Shown here piece by piece: positions 8,497 to 16,893 of a DNA stretch of 64,000 nt. The notes below the pieces were generated by a model that saw only the letters and a list, made by a program, of their open reading frames with translations, was not told the origin of the DNA and did no database searches. The stretch is from Actinoallomurus soli (GTDB taxonomy: Bacteria > Actinomycetota > Actinomycetes > Streptosporangiales > Streptosporangiaceae). Position 1 is the stretch's first letter. Each line of letters begins with the position of its first letter. The stretch spans positions 1 through 64,000 of the forward strand of contig NZ_JAMXMV010000014.1 in the NCBI RefSeq assembly GCF_024055715.1. Direction: 5' to 3'. The position numbers and the translations under genes are program-made.

Positions 8497-10812
8497 ATGC
8501 GCCCCACGCTGACCGGCCTGCGCCCGGACCCGTGCCCGCCGTCCGACGGCGAACGCTCTCTGCACGCCACGTTCACCGCGTCCTACCGCGTCGACGCCGT
8601 GCCCGGACTGTTCGATCACGGCAACGACACGTTGATCGAGATGCTCGGGCCGGCTCGGCGGCTGGTCGTCGCCTGCGACTCCACGGCCGCCGTCCGCAGA
8701 GACCTGCTCGTCTCCTATCTCGAGAACGCCCAGAGCCGAGGGCTGCTCGAAGATCTCATCGTGGTCGACATCGGCGATGACCACGAGCCGGACACCGACG
8801 GGATGGACGCCTGCGACGCCCTCGTCGATGCGGCGGTCAAGGTCCAGCTCGGCCGCCGAGACGCCTTCCTGGCCTTCGGCGGCGAACGGATCGGCCAGAT
8901 CGTCGCCGTCACCGCCGCCTCGTTCCGCCGGCATACCACCGCCGTCCGCATCCACCGGGACCTCGCGGCCGTGGTCGCCTCCCTCCGCGATGGGGTACGG
9001 GTGCGCATGGCGGGCGGCCCGATCAGCGCGCTCCAGCGCCAGGCCCACGTCATCGTGGACGAGGACGGCCTGGCCGAGGTCCCGCTCGGCCCGGCCGAGC
9101 CCGCGGCGCTGCTCGCCCTGGCACTGCTCGACCGGTCACTGCTCGACCGGCTGCTCACCTGCGCGCCGCAAGAGTGGCGGGCCGAAGGACTCGCCGCGGT
9201 CCTGCGCCTGTGCCGCCGACCCGGGCCCGGCAGCCCGGCCTGGCAGGTCGGAGAGGCGTGGTCGGGATTCGCGCCGAAGGAACTGGACGCCGGACGGCGG
9301 CGGGTCTGGTCGATCCTGCTCGCGGCAAGGGTGGCCGAGCGAATGCGCCTCCTGCCGGCCGACACCCGGCTCAAGCTGACGGCCCTCGCCCGCCGGCTGG
9401 AACCCGACCTGCCGGCGGCCCGGGCGGTGACGGAGGGGATGGCCGAGACGGCGGCCGACGCGGCGGCCGTACGACGGTGGCGCGCCGGCCACGAGGGCGG
9501 CAGAGGCGTCCTGGCCGTGGCGCTGCCGACCGCGCACGGGGTGGAGCTGGTGGAAGCGGACGTGACGGTTCTGGAGACCGCGCTTGCCGCCACGCCGGAG
9601 GACGCCCTCGCCCGGCCGCACGCGGACGTCACCGTGCTCAGCTCGGAACGGATCGTCCCGACGGCGCTCCGGGCCCAGGCCCGTACGACCGTGTCCGCGG
9701 GCTTCTCAGTGGGGTTCACCGAGCGCGTGCTCGATCCCGGCAGCGCGGCCCTGGCCGACCTGCTGCCCACGGGCGGTCACGTGCTGGCGTTGGTGGACCC
9801 GTACCGGCCCGACCAGCTCCGTCGGGTACGGCGGCTCATGGCCGGATACCAGCGCGAGGGCTACGTGGCGCGCTTCACCATCCTGCCGGTCACCCCGACC
9901 GACCGGGCCAAGACGCTCGACCAGGTCACCCGGATCGTGCACGCGGCGGAGGGGCTGGGGCTGGGCGAACACGACCGGATCATCGTGGTCGGCGGCGGGA
10001 CGGTGATGGACATCGCCGGCTACGCCGCCTACCTCTACCGCGGCGACACGCCGTACATCCGGGTCCCGACCACGCTGGTCGGCATGATCGACGCGGGCAT
10101 CGGCCTGAAGGTGGGCGTCAACGTCAACAACCAGAAGAACCTCATGGGCGCCTACCACCCGCCGCTCGCCTGCGTCTGCGACCCCGAGTTCCTGCGCACG
10201 CTGTCGCAGGACGAGCTGAGGTGTGGCCTCGCCGAGGCGGTGAAGATCGCTGCGGTCTGTGACGCGGGCCTGTTCGACCTGATCCAGGACCACCATCCCG
10301 ACGTGCTGGCCAGCCGTGACACCACCGCCGTACGGGAGATCCTCGACCGGTCGATCCGGGCCATGCTGCAGCAGCTGCAGGCCAATCCGTTCGAGGACGA
10401 CCTGCGCCGGCTGCCGGACTTCGGGCACGAGTTCGGCCATGTCCTCGAGTCGCTGTCCCGGTACCGGCTGCGGCACGGCGAGGCGGTGGCGATCGGCATG
10501 GCCCTGTCCTGTTGCCTGGCCGTCCACACCGGCCACCTGAGCCGGACCGACCTGGACCGGCTGCTGACCCTGCTGCGCGCGACCGGGCTCGCGTTGTACG
10601 ACCCGGTCTGCGACCCCGACGTGCTGTGGCGAAAGCTGCACGACGACGTCATCCCGCACAAGGCAGGACGACTGCATCTCGTGGTGCCGCGCCAGATCGG
10701 CGTGGGCGGCTTCATCGACTCCATCGAGGAGCTCGACGTGCGGATGCTGCACGAGGCCTGTGCGGAGCTGCGTGCCTGGACCCGGAAGGACCACGATGAA
10801 CCAGACCAGTGA
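8497..10812 (+). CDS. Double-domain sugar phosphate cyclase (EEVS/DHQS superfamily) with degenerate N-terminal copy
   Basis: 771 residues, about twice the length of a normal cyclase. The C-terminal half (about 400-771) is a complete sugar phosphate cyclase: nucleotide loop VVGGGTVMDIAG (G499), PTTLVGMIDAGIGLK (524-538), GVNVNNQKNLMGAYHPP (540-556), and the three metal ligands in GLAEAVKIA, FGHEFGH and LRHGEAVAIG. The DAGxGxK/GVN-x4-KN-xxG-xYxPP pattern matches 2-epi-5-epi-valiolone synthase and relatives better than DHQS (DSSVGGK) or DOI synthase. The N-terminal half (about 28-355) follows the same order (FTASYRVDAVPGLFDHG, DAFLAFGGERIGQIVAV) but lacks the PTT, KN and metal-ligand motifs. A C7 substrate such as sedoheptulose 7-phosphate is likely, not proven. 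First committed step of the operon. Confidence 0.8.
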   Translation: MRPTLTGLRPDPCPPSDGERSLHATFTASYRVDAVPGLFDHGNDTLIEMLGPARRLVVACDSTAAVRRDLLVSYLENAQSRGLLEDLIVVDIGDDHEPDTDGMDACDALVDAAVKVQLGRRDAFLAFGGERIGQIVAVTAASFRRHTTAVRIHRDLAAVVASLRDGVRVRMAGGPISALQRQAHVIVDEDGLAEVPLGPAEPAALLALALLDRSLLDRLLTCAPQEWRAEGLAAVLRLCRRPGPGSPAWQVGEAWSGFAPKELDAGRRRVWSILLAARVAERMRLLPADTRLKLTALARRLEPDLPAARAVTEGMAETAADAAAVRRWRAGHEGGRGVLAVALPTAHGVELVEADVTVLETALAATPEDALARPHADVTVLSSERIVPTALRAQARTTVSAGFSVGFTERVLDPGSAALADLLPTGGHVLALVDPYRPDQLRRVRRLMAGYQREGYVARFTILPVTPTDRAKTLDQVTRIVHAAEGLGLGEHDRIIVVGGGTVMDIAGYAAYLYRGDTPYIRVPTTLVGMIDAGIGLKVGVNVNNQKNLMGAYHPPLACVCDPEFLRTLSQDELRCGLAEAVKIAAVCDAGLFDLIQDHHPDVLASRDTTAVREILDRSIRAMLQQLQANPFEDDLRRLPDFGHEFGHVLESLSRYRLRHGEAVAIGMALSCCLAVHTGHLSRTDLDRLLTLLRATGLALYDPVCDPDVLWRKLHDDVIPHKAGRLHLVVPRQIGVGGFIDSIEELDVRMLHEACAELRAWTRKDHDEPDQ

Positions 10813-13048
10813 GCCGGCCTCGATCGTGGTGGACATGGGCGGTACCACCACCCGCGTCGGCGCGTACCGCGACGGGCGGCTGACCGGCGACACGGTGCGC
10901 TTCGCCACGCCCAAGCCGGCGGGCGGCCGGTCCGTACGCGAGGAGCACCTGGACCGGATCGCGGCCGAGGTGGACCGGATGCGCAAGCGCCACCCCGCCC
11001 CGGACGTCCGCGAGGTCGGCGTGGCGGTCGGCGCCACCGTCGACTCCCGCGGCCGTATCCGCAACGCCTCCCTGCTGTGGAACGAGCCCGGCACCGGGTT
11101 CGATCTCGGCGCCGCCCTCGCCCGGCGGCTCGACTGGGCCCGGATCACGGTGTGCAACGACATCGCCGCCGCGGCCTGGCGATACCAGGACCTGGGCCGG
11201 TTCGCGCTGCTCACCATCAGCACCGGCGTCGCGATCAAGGTCTTCGACGCCCGGCTGCCCTTCGCCGCCCGGCTGTTGCTCGACGACGAGGGCCTGGGAG
11301 GAGAGATCGGCCACGTCCGCGTCGACCCCGAGCGCCGGGCCCCGCACCGTACGCTCGGGCGAGCGGCCGCCGCCGGGGACCTCGCCGCCCGGGCACGGCT
11401 CGGCGACGCGGGTCTGCGGTGGTGCGAGTGCGGGACCGTGGGGGACCTGTGCGCCCACGCCTCGGGACCCGCGACCGTGCGGGCCGCCGCCGCTCTCGCC
11501 CGCAGCGACCCCGGGCTCTGGGACGGCTCGCGACTCGCGGGCCGGTGCGGAGGCGACCCCGAGAAGATCACCGCGCCCGCCATCGCCGCGGCGGCACAGT
11601 CCGGCGACGCGTTCACCCGGACGCTGCTGTCGGCCGCGACACGGCCGCTGGCGGCGCAGATCCTGCAGTTGTCCGCCGCGCTCGGGCTGCGCACCTTCGT
11701 GGTCATGGGCGGATTCGCCAACGGTGTGGGTGAGCCGTGGTTCGCCGAACTGCGCGCCAACCTCGCCGATCTGCTGCCCGCCGGCGGCTGGTTCACCGGC
11801 TGGACGGACGCGGAGGTGGACGCACTGGTCCGGCCCTCCCGCGACCGCGACGACAGCCTGGTCGGCATGGGATGCCTGCTCGCCGAGCGGCGCACCCAGG
11901 TCAGGGAGGTGCACAAGCCCGTCGGGGAGGCCCGCGCCCTGCTCCGCCACCGGAGCGCGACGCGGTGCGGCCGCAGGCAGTTCGCCGTGCGGATGGCGTT
12001 CGCCGGCATCTGCGGAACCGACCTGCAGGTCATCCGAGGCGACAGGGGCTGTGAGCCCGGCGTTCCGGGCCACGAGTGCGTCGCCCAGGTCACCGAGGTC
12101 GGCGCCGACGTGTCGGGGGTGAGCGTCGGCGACGTCATCGGCGTGAACCCCAACCGGCCGGACGACGAACACGACAAGTTCGGCCACAACCTCCCGGGCG
12201 TCTTCCGGGAGCGGGTCGTCTGGGACGAGCACCTGATCGACCGCGGTCAGATCATTCCACTGCCCGCCGCCGGACTGGCCGAGTGGACGCTGCTGGAACC
12301 GCTGTCCACCGTGGTGCGCTCGGCCCGGGCGGGCGGGGACCGATGGCGGGACCGCCGTGTCCTGATCGTGGGGGCGGGCGTTTCCGGGCTGCTGCACGCG
12401 ATGCTGGCCCGGCACGACAAGGCTCGACGCGTCCTGGTCGCCAACCGCAGCCCGCAGCGGCTGGAACTCGCCGTGGAGCGTGGCGTCCTCGCCCCTGAGG
12501 ACTGCCTGGCGCTCGACGGCTCGCTGCCCGCCGCGATCGCGGAGGCGACCGGCGGCGCCGGAGTGGACGTCGTCGTCCTGGCCGTCCCGCGCGGCACCGG
12601 ACCTGCCATCCTGAACGACCTGTGGCCCAGCGTCGCGGACGGCGCGACCGTCCACCTCTTCGGCGGGTTCCACCCAGGCTCGACCGTACGCCTGCCCGGC
12701 GGAGAGCAGGTGGCGGCCCATCCGATCCGCGTTCGCGGCGAGCGGCACCGGGCGAGTCTGGGCGGCGCCCGCGCGTGCACCCTGGTCGGGTCGAGCGGCG
12801 CGGATCGCGAGGACTACCAGCGCGCTCGCGACCTGTGCGTCGCCGGGGAGGACCGGCTGGACCTGGCCCCGCTGGTCAGTCATGTCGTTTCCCTGGACGC
12901 CACGCCCGGTGTCCTCCGGCAACTGATGTCCGACGGCCGGCTCGGCGGCCGCCCGGCGCTGCGGGTGATCATCGACTTCAGCCTGACGGGTGACGTCGTC
13001 CGGGCGGTGGACGGCGGCGACCTGCCCCGGATCGGAGTACGCACATGA
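10796..13048 (+). CDS. ROK-family kinase fused to zinc-type MDR alcohol dehydrogenase
   Basis: About 750 residues from ATG 10796 (AAGGA 10 nt upstream), overlapping the cyclase gene by 17 nt. Residues 1-360 are a ROK sugar kinase: phosphate loop VVDMGGTTTRVGAY, catalytic VCNDIAAAAW, LGGEIGHVRVDPERR and a zinc-type cluster CECGTVGDLCAH. Residues about 385-750 are a medium-chain dehydrogenase: FAGICGTDLQV, VPGHECVAQVTEVGADVSG, LLEPLSTVVRSARAG, and Rossmann loop VLIVGAGVSGLLHAM. This gives ATP-dependent phosphorylation and NAD(P)-dependent oxidation of a sugar or cyclitol in one polypeptide. The pairing fits phosphorylation/oxidation of a valiolone-type ring. Confidence 0.85.
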   Translation: MNQTSEPASIVVDMGGTTTRVGAYRDGRLTGDTVRFATPKPAGGRSVREEHLDRIAAEVDRMRKRHPAPDVREVGVAVGATVDSRGRIRNASLLWNEPGTGFDLGAALARRLDWARITVCNDIAAAAWRYQDLGRFALLTISTGVAIKVFDARLPFAARLLLDDEGLGGEIGHVRVDPERRAPHRTLGRAAAAGDLAARARLGDAGLRWCECGTVGDLCAHASGPATVRAAAALARSDPGLWDGSRLAGRCGGDPEKITAPAIAAAAQSGDAFTRTLLSAATRPLAAQILQLSAALGLRTFVVMGGFANGVGEPWFAELRANLADLLPAGGWFTGWTDAEVDALVRPSRDRDDSLVGMGCLLAERRTQVREVHKPVGEARALLRHRSATRCGRRQFAVRMAFAGICGTDLQVIRGDRGCEPGVPGHECVAQVTEVGADVSGVSVGDVIGVNPNRPDDEHDKFGHNLPGVFRERVVWDEHLIDRGQIIPLPAAGLAEWTLLEPLSTVVRSARAGGDRWRDRRVLIVGAGVSGLLHAMLARHDKARRVLVANRSPQRLELAVERGVLAPEDCLALDGSLPAAIAEATGGAGVDVVVLAVPRGTGPAILNDLWPSVADGATVHLFGGFHPGSTVRLPGGEQVAAHPIRVRGERHRASLGGARACTLVGSSGADREDYQRARDLCVAGEDRLDLAPLVSHVVSLDATPGVLRQLMSDGRLGGRPALRVIIDFSLTGDVVRAVDGGDLPRIGVRT

Positions 13049-14631
13049 ACGACGCGAGACCGACCGATCATGCCGACGCGCGTCAGGTCGACGCGCGTCA
13101 GGTCGGCACGAGATGGAACGGCGCGGTGTTGAACCGCGCGGTGGTGGACGGCGCGGTGGTGGACGGCGCAAGGCCGGCCGGTTCGCCCTGGATGGGGCAG
13201 GCCGGCGCGGCGTTGGACGGCCTGGACGGCGACACGCTGTGGACGGCCGTCCTCGCGGCCGCGGCCGGTTCGCGTGCCGGACCCGCCGCCTCGGTCGCAC
13301 GGCTGTGCGAGGGCGGCGGCTCGACCCGGCTGGGCTGGGTCCGCCCGCCGAGCCGGCGCCTGGTCGAGCAGAACCTCACGGAGATCCAGGCCGCCCTGGC
13401 CGTCCCCGAGGACCGGCCGGTGGTGCTCCTGGGGACCGGCGGCTGGACGTTCGCCGTCCAGGCGCTGCGGGAGGTCCTCGGTCCCGACTCCGGAGTCGTG
13501 CCGATGGACAGCCTCTGTCCGGCGACGATCCGCGCGACCCTCACCGACGCCGGTCCGCCGGGCGCCTACGTGGCGGTGTCCGCGTCGCGATCCACGATGG
13601 AGGCGGTGCGACTGGCCGAATGCGTCCCGGCGTTCGCCGGAGCGGAGCGGGCCCGGCTGGTCTGGCTGAGCGACCAGGCCACACCGCCGTCGGCGTTCGC
13701 GCTGTCCCCGCGGCAACTGCGGGACCAGACCGCGATCATCGGCGCGCCGCTGTCCACCGCGTTCCTGCTGCCTGCGGCGATCATGGCGGGGCCACGGCTG
13801 GCCGCGGTCTACACCGGTTTCGTGCGCCGCTACCGGCCGCTCGGCCTACGCGCCGCCCGGATGGCCGCCGAAGCGCCCGCCGACGGTGCGCCGGACATCC
13901 ACATCGCCACCCCGCGCTGGGCGGGCCCGGGCCTTCGGCTGTGGTTGCTCCAACTCGGCAGGCAGGCGCTGTGCGGCAAGTCCGGCCGCTTCCGGCCCGC
14001 GATCGCCGTGGTCGGTCCCGATGAGGACGCCCCGGCCACCGTGCGGCTGGATCTCTCCGCGGCCGAACCGGGGCTGGCCGGGCTGGTGGACACGATGTAC
14101 CTCGCCGGGGTGTTCGCCGCCTGCCTCGCCCTCCGCGCCGGGGTCCCGGTCGCCGAGGAATGCAACGTCCACGCGTACAAGGACCTGCTCCGCGGAGCCG
14201 CCACGCCGGAGACCGGGTCCCGGGTGCGGACCGTGCACGCGCTGCCCGACGCGGCGGCGGACTGGCTGGCCGACCGGCCGGATCTCACGAGGCTGCACGT
14301 GGTCCGCTACGACTCCGCCGCCGAACTGCCCGACGCGGTGCGCGCGCGGTTCGCCGCAGTCACCCGGCGGCCCTGCGAGGTCCACGACGGCAGCGCCTGG
14401 AACCACCATTCCTTCCAGGCGGTCTACGCCGACCGGTCGGCCGCGGTCCTGGTGCTCGCGCCGCCGGAACCGGCGGGGGATCTCCCGCTCGCGCCGCCGG
14501 AACCGGCCGGGGATCTCCCGCTCGCCGAGGCGGCGCGGGCACAGCACCGAATCGCGGTGGCGACACACCGTTCGCTGGCCGATCGCAGCCGGCTGATCCG
14601 GGTGCACCGGGAGGGAGGCCGCCGTGGGTGA
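13045..14631 (+). CDS. Divergent glucose-6-phosphate isomerase-like (SIS-fold) protein
   Basis: 528 residues, starting ATG 13045 inside the end of the ROK-MDR gene (ATGA overlap). Residues 1-45 are low complexity, with DARQV and AVVDG repeats. The body resembles phosphoglucose isomerase: VVLLGTGGWTFAVQALREVL near 128, a serine-rich loop VAVSASRSTMEAVRLAE near 175 (the SKSGTTAET position), and a helix AEECNVHAYKDLLRG near 372 like the PGI FDQPGVExxK helix. The key residues are only loosely conserved, so substrate and even catalysis are uncertain. Residues 471-492 carry an exact LAPPEPAGDLP duplication. It probably isomerises a sugar or cyclitol phosphate; a bacterial PGI of primary metabolism would be better conserved. 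Confidence 0.55.
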   Translation: MNDARPTDHADARQVDARQVGTRWNGAVLNRAVVDGAVVDGARPAGSPWMGQAGAALDGLDGDTLWTAVLAAAAGSRAGPAASVARLCEGGGSTRLGWVRPPSRRLVEQNLTEIQAALAVPEDRPVVLLGTGGWTFAVQALREVLGPDSGVVPMDSLCPATIRATLTDAGPPGAYVAVSASRSTMEAVRLAECVPAFAGAERARLVWLSDQATPPSAFALSPRQLRDQTAIIGAPLSTAFLLPAAIMAGPRLAAVYTGFVRRYRPLGLRAARMAAEAPADGAPDIHIATPRWAGPGLRLWLLQLGRQALCGKSGRFRPAIAVVGPDEDAPATVRLDLSAAEPGLAGLVDTMYLAGVFAACLALRAGVPVAEECNVHAYKDLLRGAATPETGSRVRTVHALPDAAADWLADRPDLTRLHVVRYDSAAELPDAVRARFAAVTRRPCEVHDGSAWNHHSFQAVYADRSAAVLVLAPPEPAGDLPLAPPEPAGDLPLAEAARAQHRIAVATHRSLADRSRLIRVHREGGRRG

Positions 14632-15301
14632 GGCACGGGCCGTCCTGCTGGACGTCGACGGCGTCCTGGTCGACACGACCGCGCTGTTCGCCGGGGTGTG
14701 GCGCCGCTGGGCGGCCGCGCGATCGCTGGATCCGGTCCTCGTGGCCGGCCGTACGTCCGGGCGTCGCGTCCGCGACGTGCTGGCGGAGGTCGCCCCGCAC
14801 CTCGACGCCGCCGCCGAGTCGGCGGTGCTCGACGAGCTCACCGCCGCGGAACTCGGCCGGGTGCGGCCGATCCCGGGGGCGGCGGACCTGCTCCGGCGGC
14901 TCGACGGAGTTCCGTGGGCCATCGTGAGCAGCGGCAGCAAGTGGTGCGTCGAGGCGTGCCTGCACGCGGCGGCGCTGCCGCTCCCCGCCGTCCGCGTCTT
15001 CGCGGAAGACGTGCGGCTGGGCAAGCCGTCGCCCGAGGGATACCTGACCGCCGCCCGGCGGCTGGGGGTTCCGGCCGCCGACTGCGTCGTGGTCGAGGAC
15101 AGCCCCGCCGGCGTCCGCGCGGGCGGGGCCGCCGGATGCACGGTGGTCGCCGTGGCGACGACGCACAGCCTCCGCGAGCTCCAGGCGGCCGACGTGCGCG
15201 TGCCGACCCTGGCGGCCGCCTCCCGCCGGCTGGCGGGCGCCGTCGGCCCTTTGACCGTCACGGCCCCCCTCCGGGCCCGGACACACGGAGGCCACCGATG
15301 A
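14624..15301 (+). CDS. HAD-superfamily phosphatase/phosphomutase
   Basis: 225 residues from GTG 14624, overlapping the previous gene by 8 nt. All four HAD motifs are visible: LLDVDGVLVDT (nucleophile Asp), WAIVSSGSKW (motif II Ser), RLGKPSPEGY (motif III Lys) and CVVVEDSPAGVRAG (motif IV). A helical cap lies between motifs I and II (about 15-85), so it is a subclass I enzyme of the beta-phosphoglucomutase/phosphoglycolate phosphatase type. In aminocyclitol pathways a HAD protein removes the phosphate from the cyclitol phosphate; the same role is inferred here. Ends with an ATGA overlap with the ABC ATPase. Confidence 0.85.
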   Translation: MGEARAVLLDVDGVLVDTTALFAGVWRRWAAARSLDPVLVAGRTSGRRVRDVLAEVAPHLDAAAESAVLDELTAAELGRVRPIPGAADLLRRLDGVPWAIVSSGSKWCVEACLHAAALPLPAVRVFAEDVRLGKPSPEGYLTAARRLGVPAADCVVVEDSPAGVRAGGAAGCTVVAVATTHSLRELQAADVRVPTLAAASRRLAGAVGPLTVTAPLRARTHGGHR

Positions 15302-16053
15302 CCGAGCATGTGATGAGCGCGCGGGATCTGCGCAAACGCTACCGTCGCGGGGTCGCGGTCGACGGCGTCAGCCTGGACGTCGCGCCCGGCGAACGCGTGG
15401 CCCTGGTCGGGCCCAACGGCGCGGGCAAGACGACCACGCTGATGATGTGCCTCGGGGCGGTGCGGCCCGACGCCGGCACCGTCGAGATCCTCGGGCAGCG
15501 CACGGAACGCCAGCGCCGGGCCGTACTGGCCCGGGTCGGGTTCGCCGCCGGCTACCTGCCGCTGCCGCCGCACATCCGGGTGATCGAGTACCTGACGATG
15601 TTCGGGCGCCTCTACGGGTCGCCGGATCCCAAAGGACAGGCCCGCGCCGCCCTGGACCGGTTCGGGATCGGGCATCTGGCCCGGGCGATCGGCACGGAGA
15701 TGTCCAGCGGCCAGCGCACCCTGGTCGGCATCGTCAAGGCCACGATGCACGCGCCGGCACTGCTGATCCTGGACGAGCCCACCGCCTCACTCGACCCCGA
15801 CATCGCGCTGCGCGTCCGTACGAGCCTGCTGGAGTTGTGCCAGAGCGAGGGCACCGCGCTCCTGGTGACCAGCCACAACATGACGGAGGTCGAGCGCCTC
15901 GCCGATCGGGTGGTCTTCCTGATGAACGGCCGGGTGATCGTCGACGGGGCGCTCGAAAGCGTCGCGGCGCGGCTCGGGCAGTCGAATCTGGAGGACGTCT
16001 ACCTGCACCTCAGCACGATTCCGCAAGCGTCCCGAGCTCGGAGGGCGACATGA
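15298..16053 (+). CDS. ABC transporter ATP-binding subunit (DrrA-like)
   Basis: 251 residues with Walker A LVGPNGAGKTTTLMM, Q-loop region near 90, signature EMSSGQRTLVGI, Walker B ALLILDEPTASLD and H-loop VTSHNM. The family exports antibiotics and polysaccharides together with ABC-2 permeases. Its start ATG 15298 overlaps the HAD stop codon and its stop overlaps the next start (ATGATGA), so it is translationally coupled to both. Probably powers export of the cyclitol product. Confidence 0.9.
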   Translation: MTEHVMSARDLRKRYRRGVAVDGVSLDVAPGERVALVGPNGAGKTTTLMMCLGAVRPDAGTVEILGQRTERQRRAVLARVGFAAGYLPLPPHIRVIEYLTMFGRLYGSPDPKGQARAALDRFGIGHLARAIGTEMSSGQRTLVGIVKATMHAPALLILDEPTASLDPDIALRVRTSLLELCQSEGTALLVTSHNMTEVERLADRVVFLMNGRVIVDGALESVAARLGQSNLEDVYLHLSTIPQASRARRAT

Positions 16054-16880
16054 TGAGCACGATCTCGGCCGGGCGCCCGCGGGCCGTTCCCGCGCTCCGC
16101 CGGATCCAGGCGATCGCGGTACGCCATCTCCTGGTCACCGTACGGAACTGGCAGCGCGTGTTCGACATCGCGGTCTGGCCGGCCGTCGACACGATCCTCT
16201 ACGGCTCCATCGCCACCTACGCACAGCACGCGCCCGCCGGCGGTTCGGCCCGGACGGCACTGTCGGTGGTCGCCGGAATCGTGATGTGGCACCTGGTCTA
16301 CCAGGCGGAGATCGCGGTCGCGACCGGGTTCTTCGAGGAGAGCCACTCGCGGCAGTTGCCCGGCCTGCTGGTGACACCGTTGCGTCCCCTCGAATGGGTC
16401 CTCGGGACCGCGCTGCAGGGAATGGCCAAGGTGGTCCTGGGCGTCACCGCGGTCGCCGGAACCGCGGCCCTGCTGTACGGCTACGACATGTTCGACCCGG
16501 GCCCCGGCATCGTGCCCGTCATGGGCCTCCTGCTGCTCAACGGCTGGGCGCTGGCGCTGATCGTCGTCGCGCTCGTCCTGTACTTCGGAGCGGGTTCGGA
16601 GGGACTCACTTGGGGGCTGCTGTTCGTCATCCTGCCGCTGTCGGGCGCCTTCTACCCGGTGTCGGCGCTGCCGTCCGCCGTCCGCCCCCTGTCGGCGGTG
16701 CTTCCGACGAGCTACACCTTCGCGGCGGCCCGCGACGTCACCGCCCACAGCGCCTCGGCCGGACCCCACATCGCGATCGCCGCGCTGGCCACCGTGGCAC
16801 TGGTGATCGTCTCGGTCGGCTTCGTCACCGCCTCGCTGCGAACCTTCCAGCGGCGCGGTTTCATCAGCCGCTACCAGTAG
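16050..16880 (+). CDS. ABC-2 type permease subunit
   Basis: 276 residues with six hydrophobic segments, including GIVMWHLVYQAEIAVATGFF near 77, VVLGVTAVAGTAALLYGYDM near 128, a long pair around 155-185 and WGLLFVILPLSGAFYPVSAL near 190. This is the ABC-2 exporter pattern with a YPVSALPS-like exit motif. Overlaps the ATPase gene by 4 nt (start ATG 16050, GAGGG upstream). Forms the exporter with the preceding gene. Confidence 0.85.
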   Translation: MMSTISAGRPRAVPALRRIQAIAVRHLLVTVRNWQRVFDIAVWPAVDTILYGSIATYAQHAPAGGSARTALSVVAGIVMWHLVYQAEIAVATGFFEESHSRQLPGLLVTPLRPLEWVLGTALQGMAKVVLGVTAVAGTAALLYGYDMFDPGPGIVPVMGLLLLNGWALALIVVALVLYFGAGSEGLTWGLLFVILPLSGAFYPVSALPSAVRPLSAVLPTSYTFAAARDVTAHSASAGPHIAIAALATVALVIVSVGFVTASLRTFQRRGFISRYQ

Positions 16881-16893
16881 GCAGGAGGATCCC

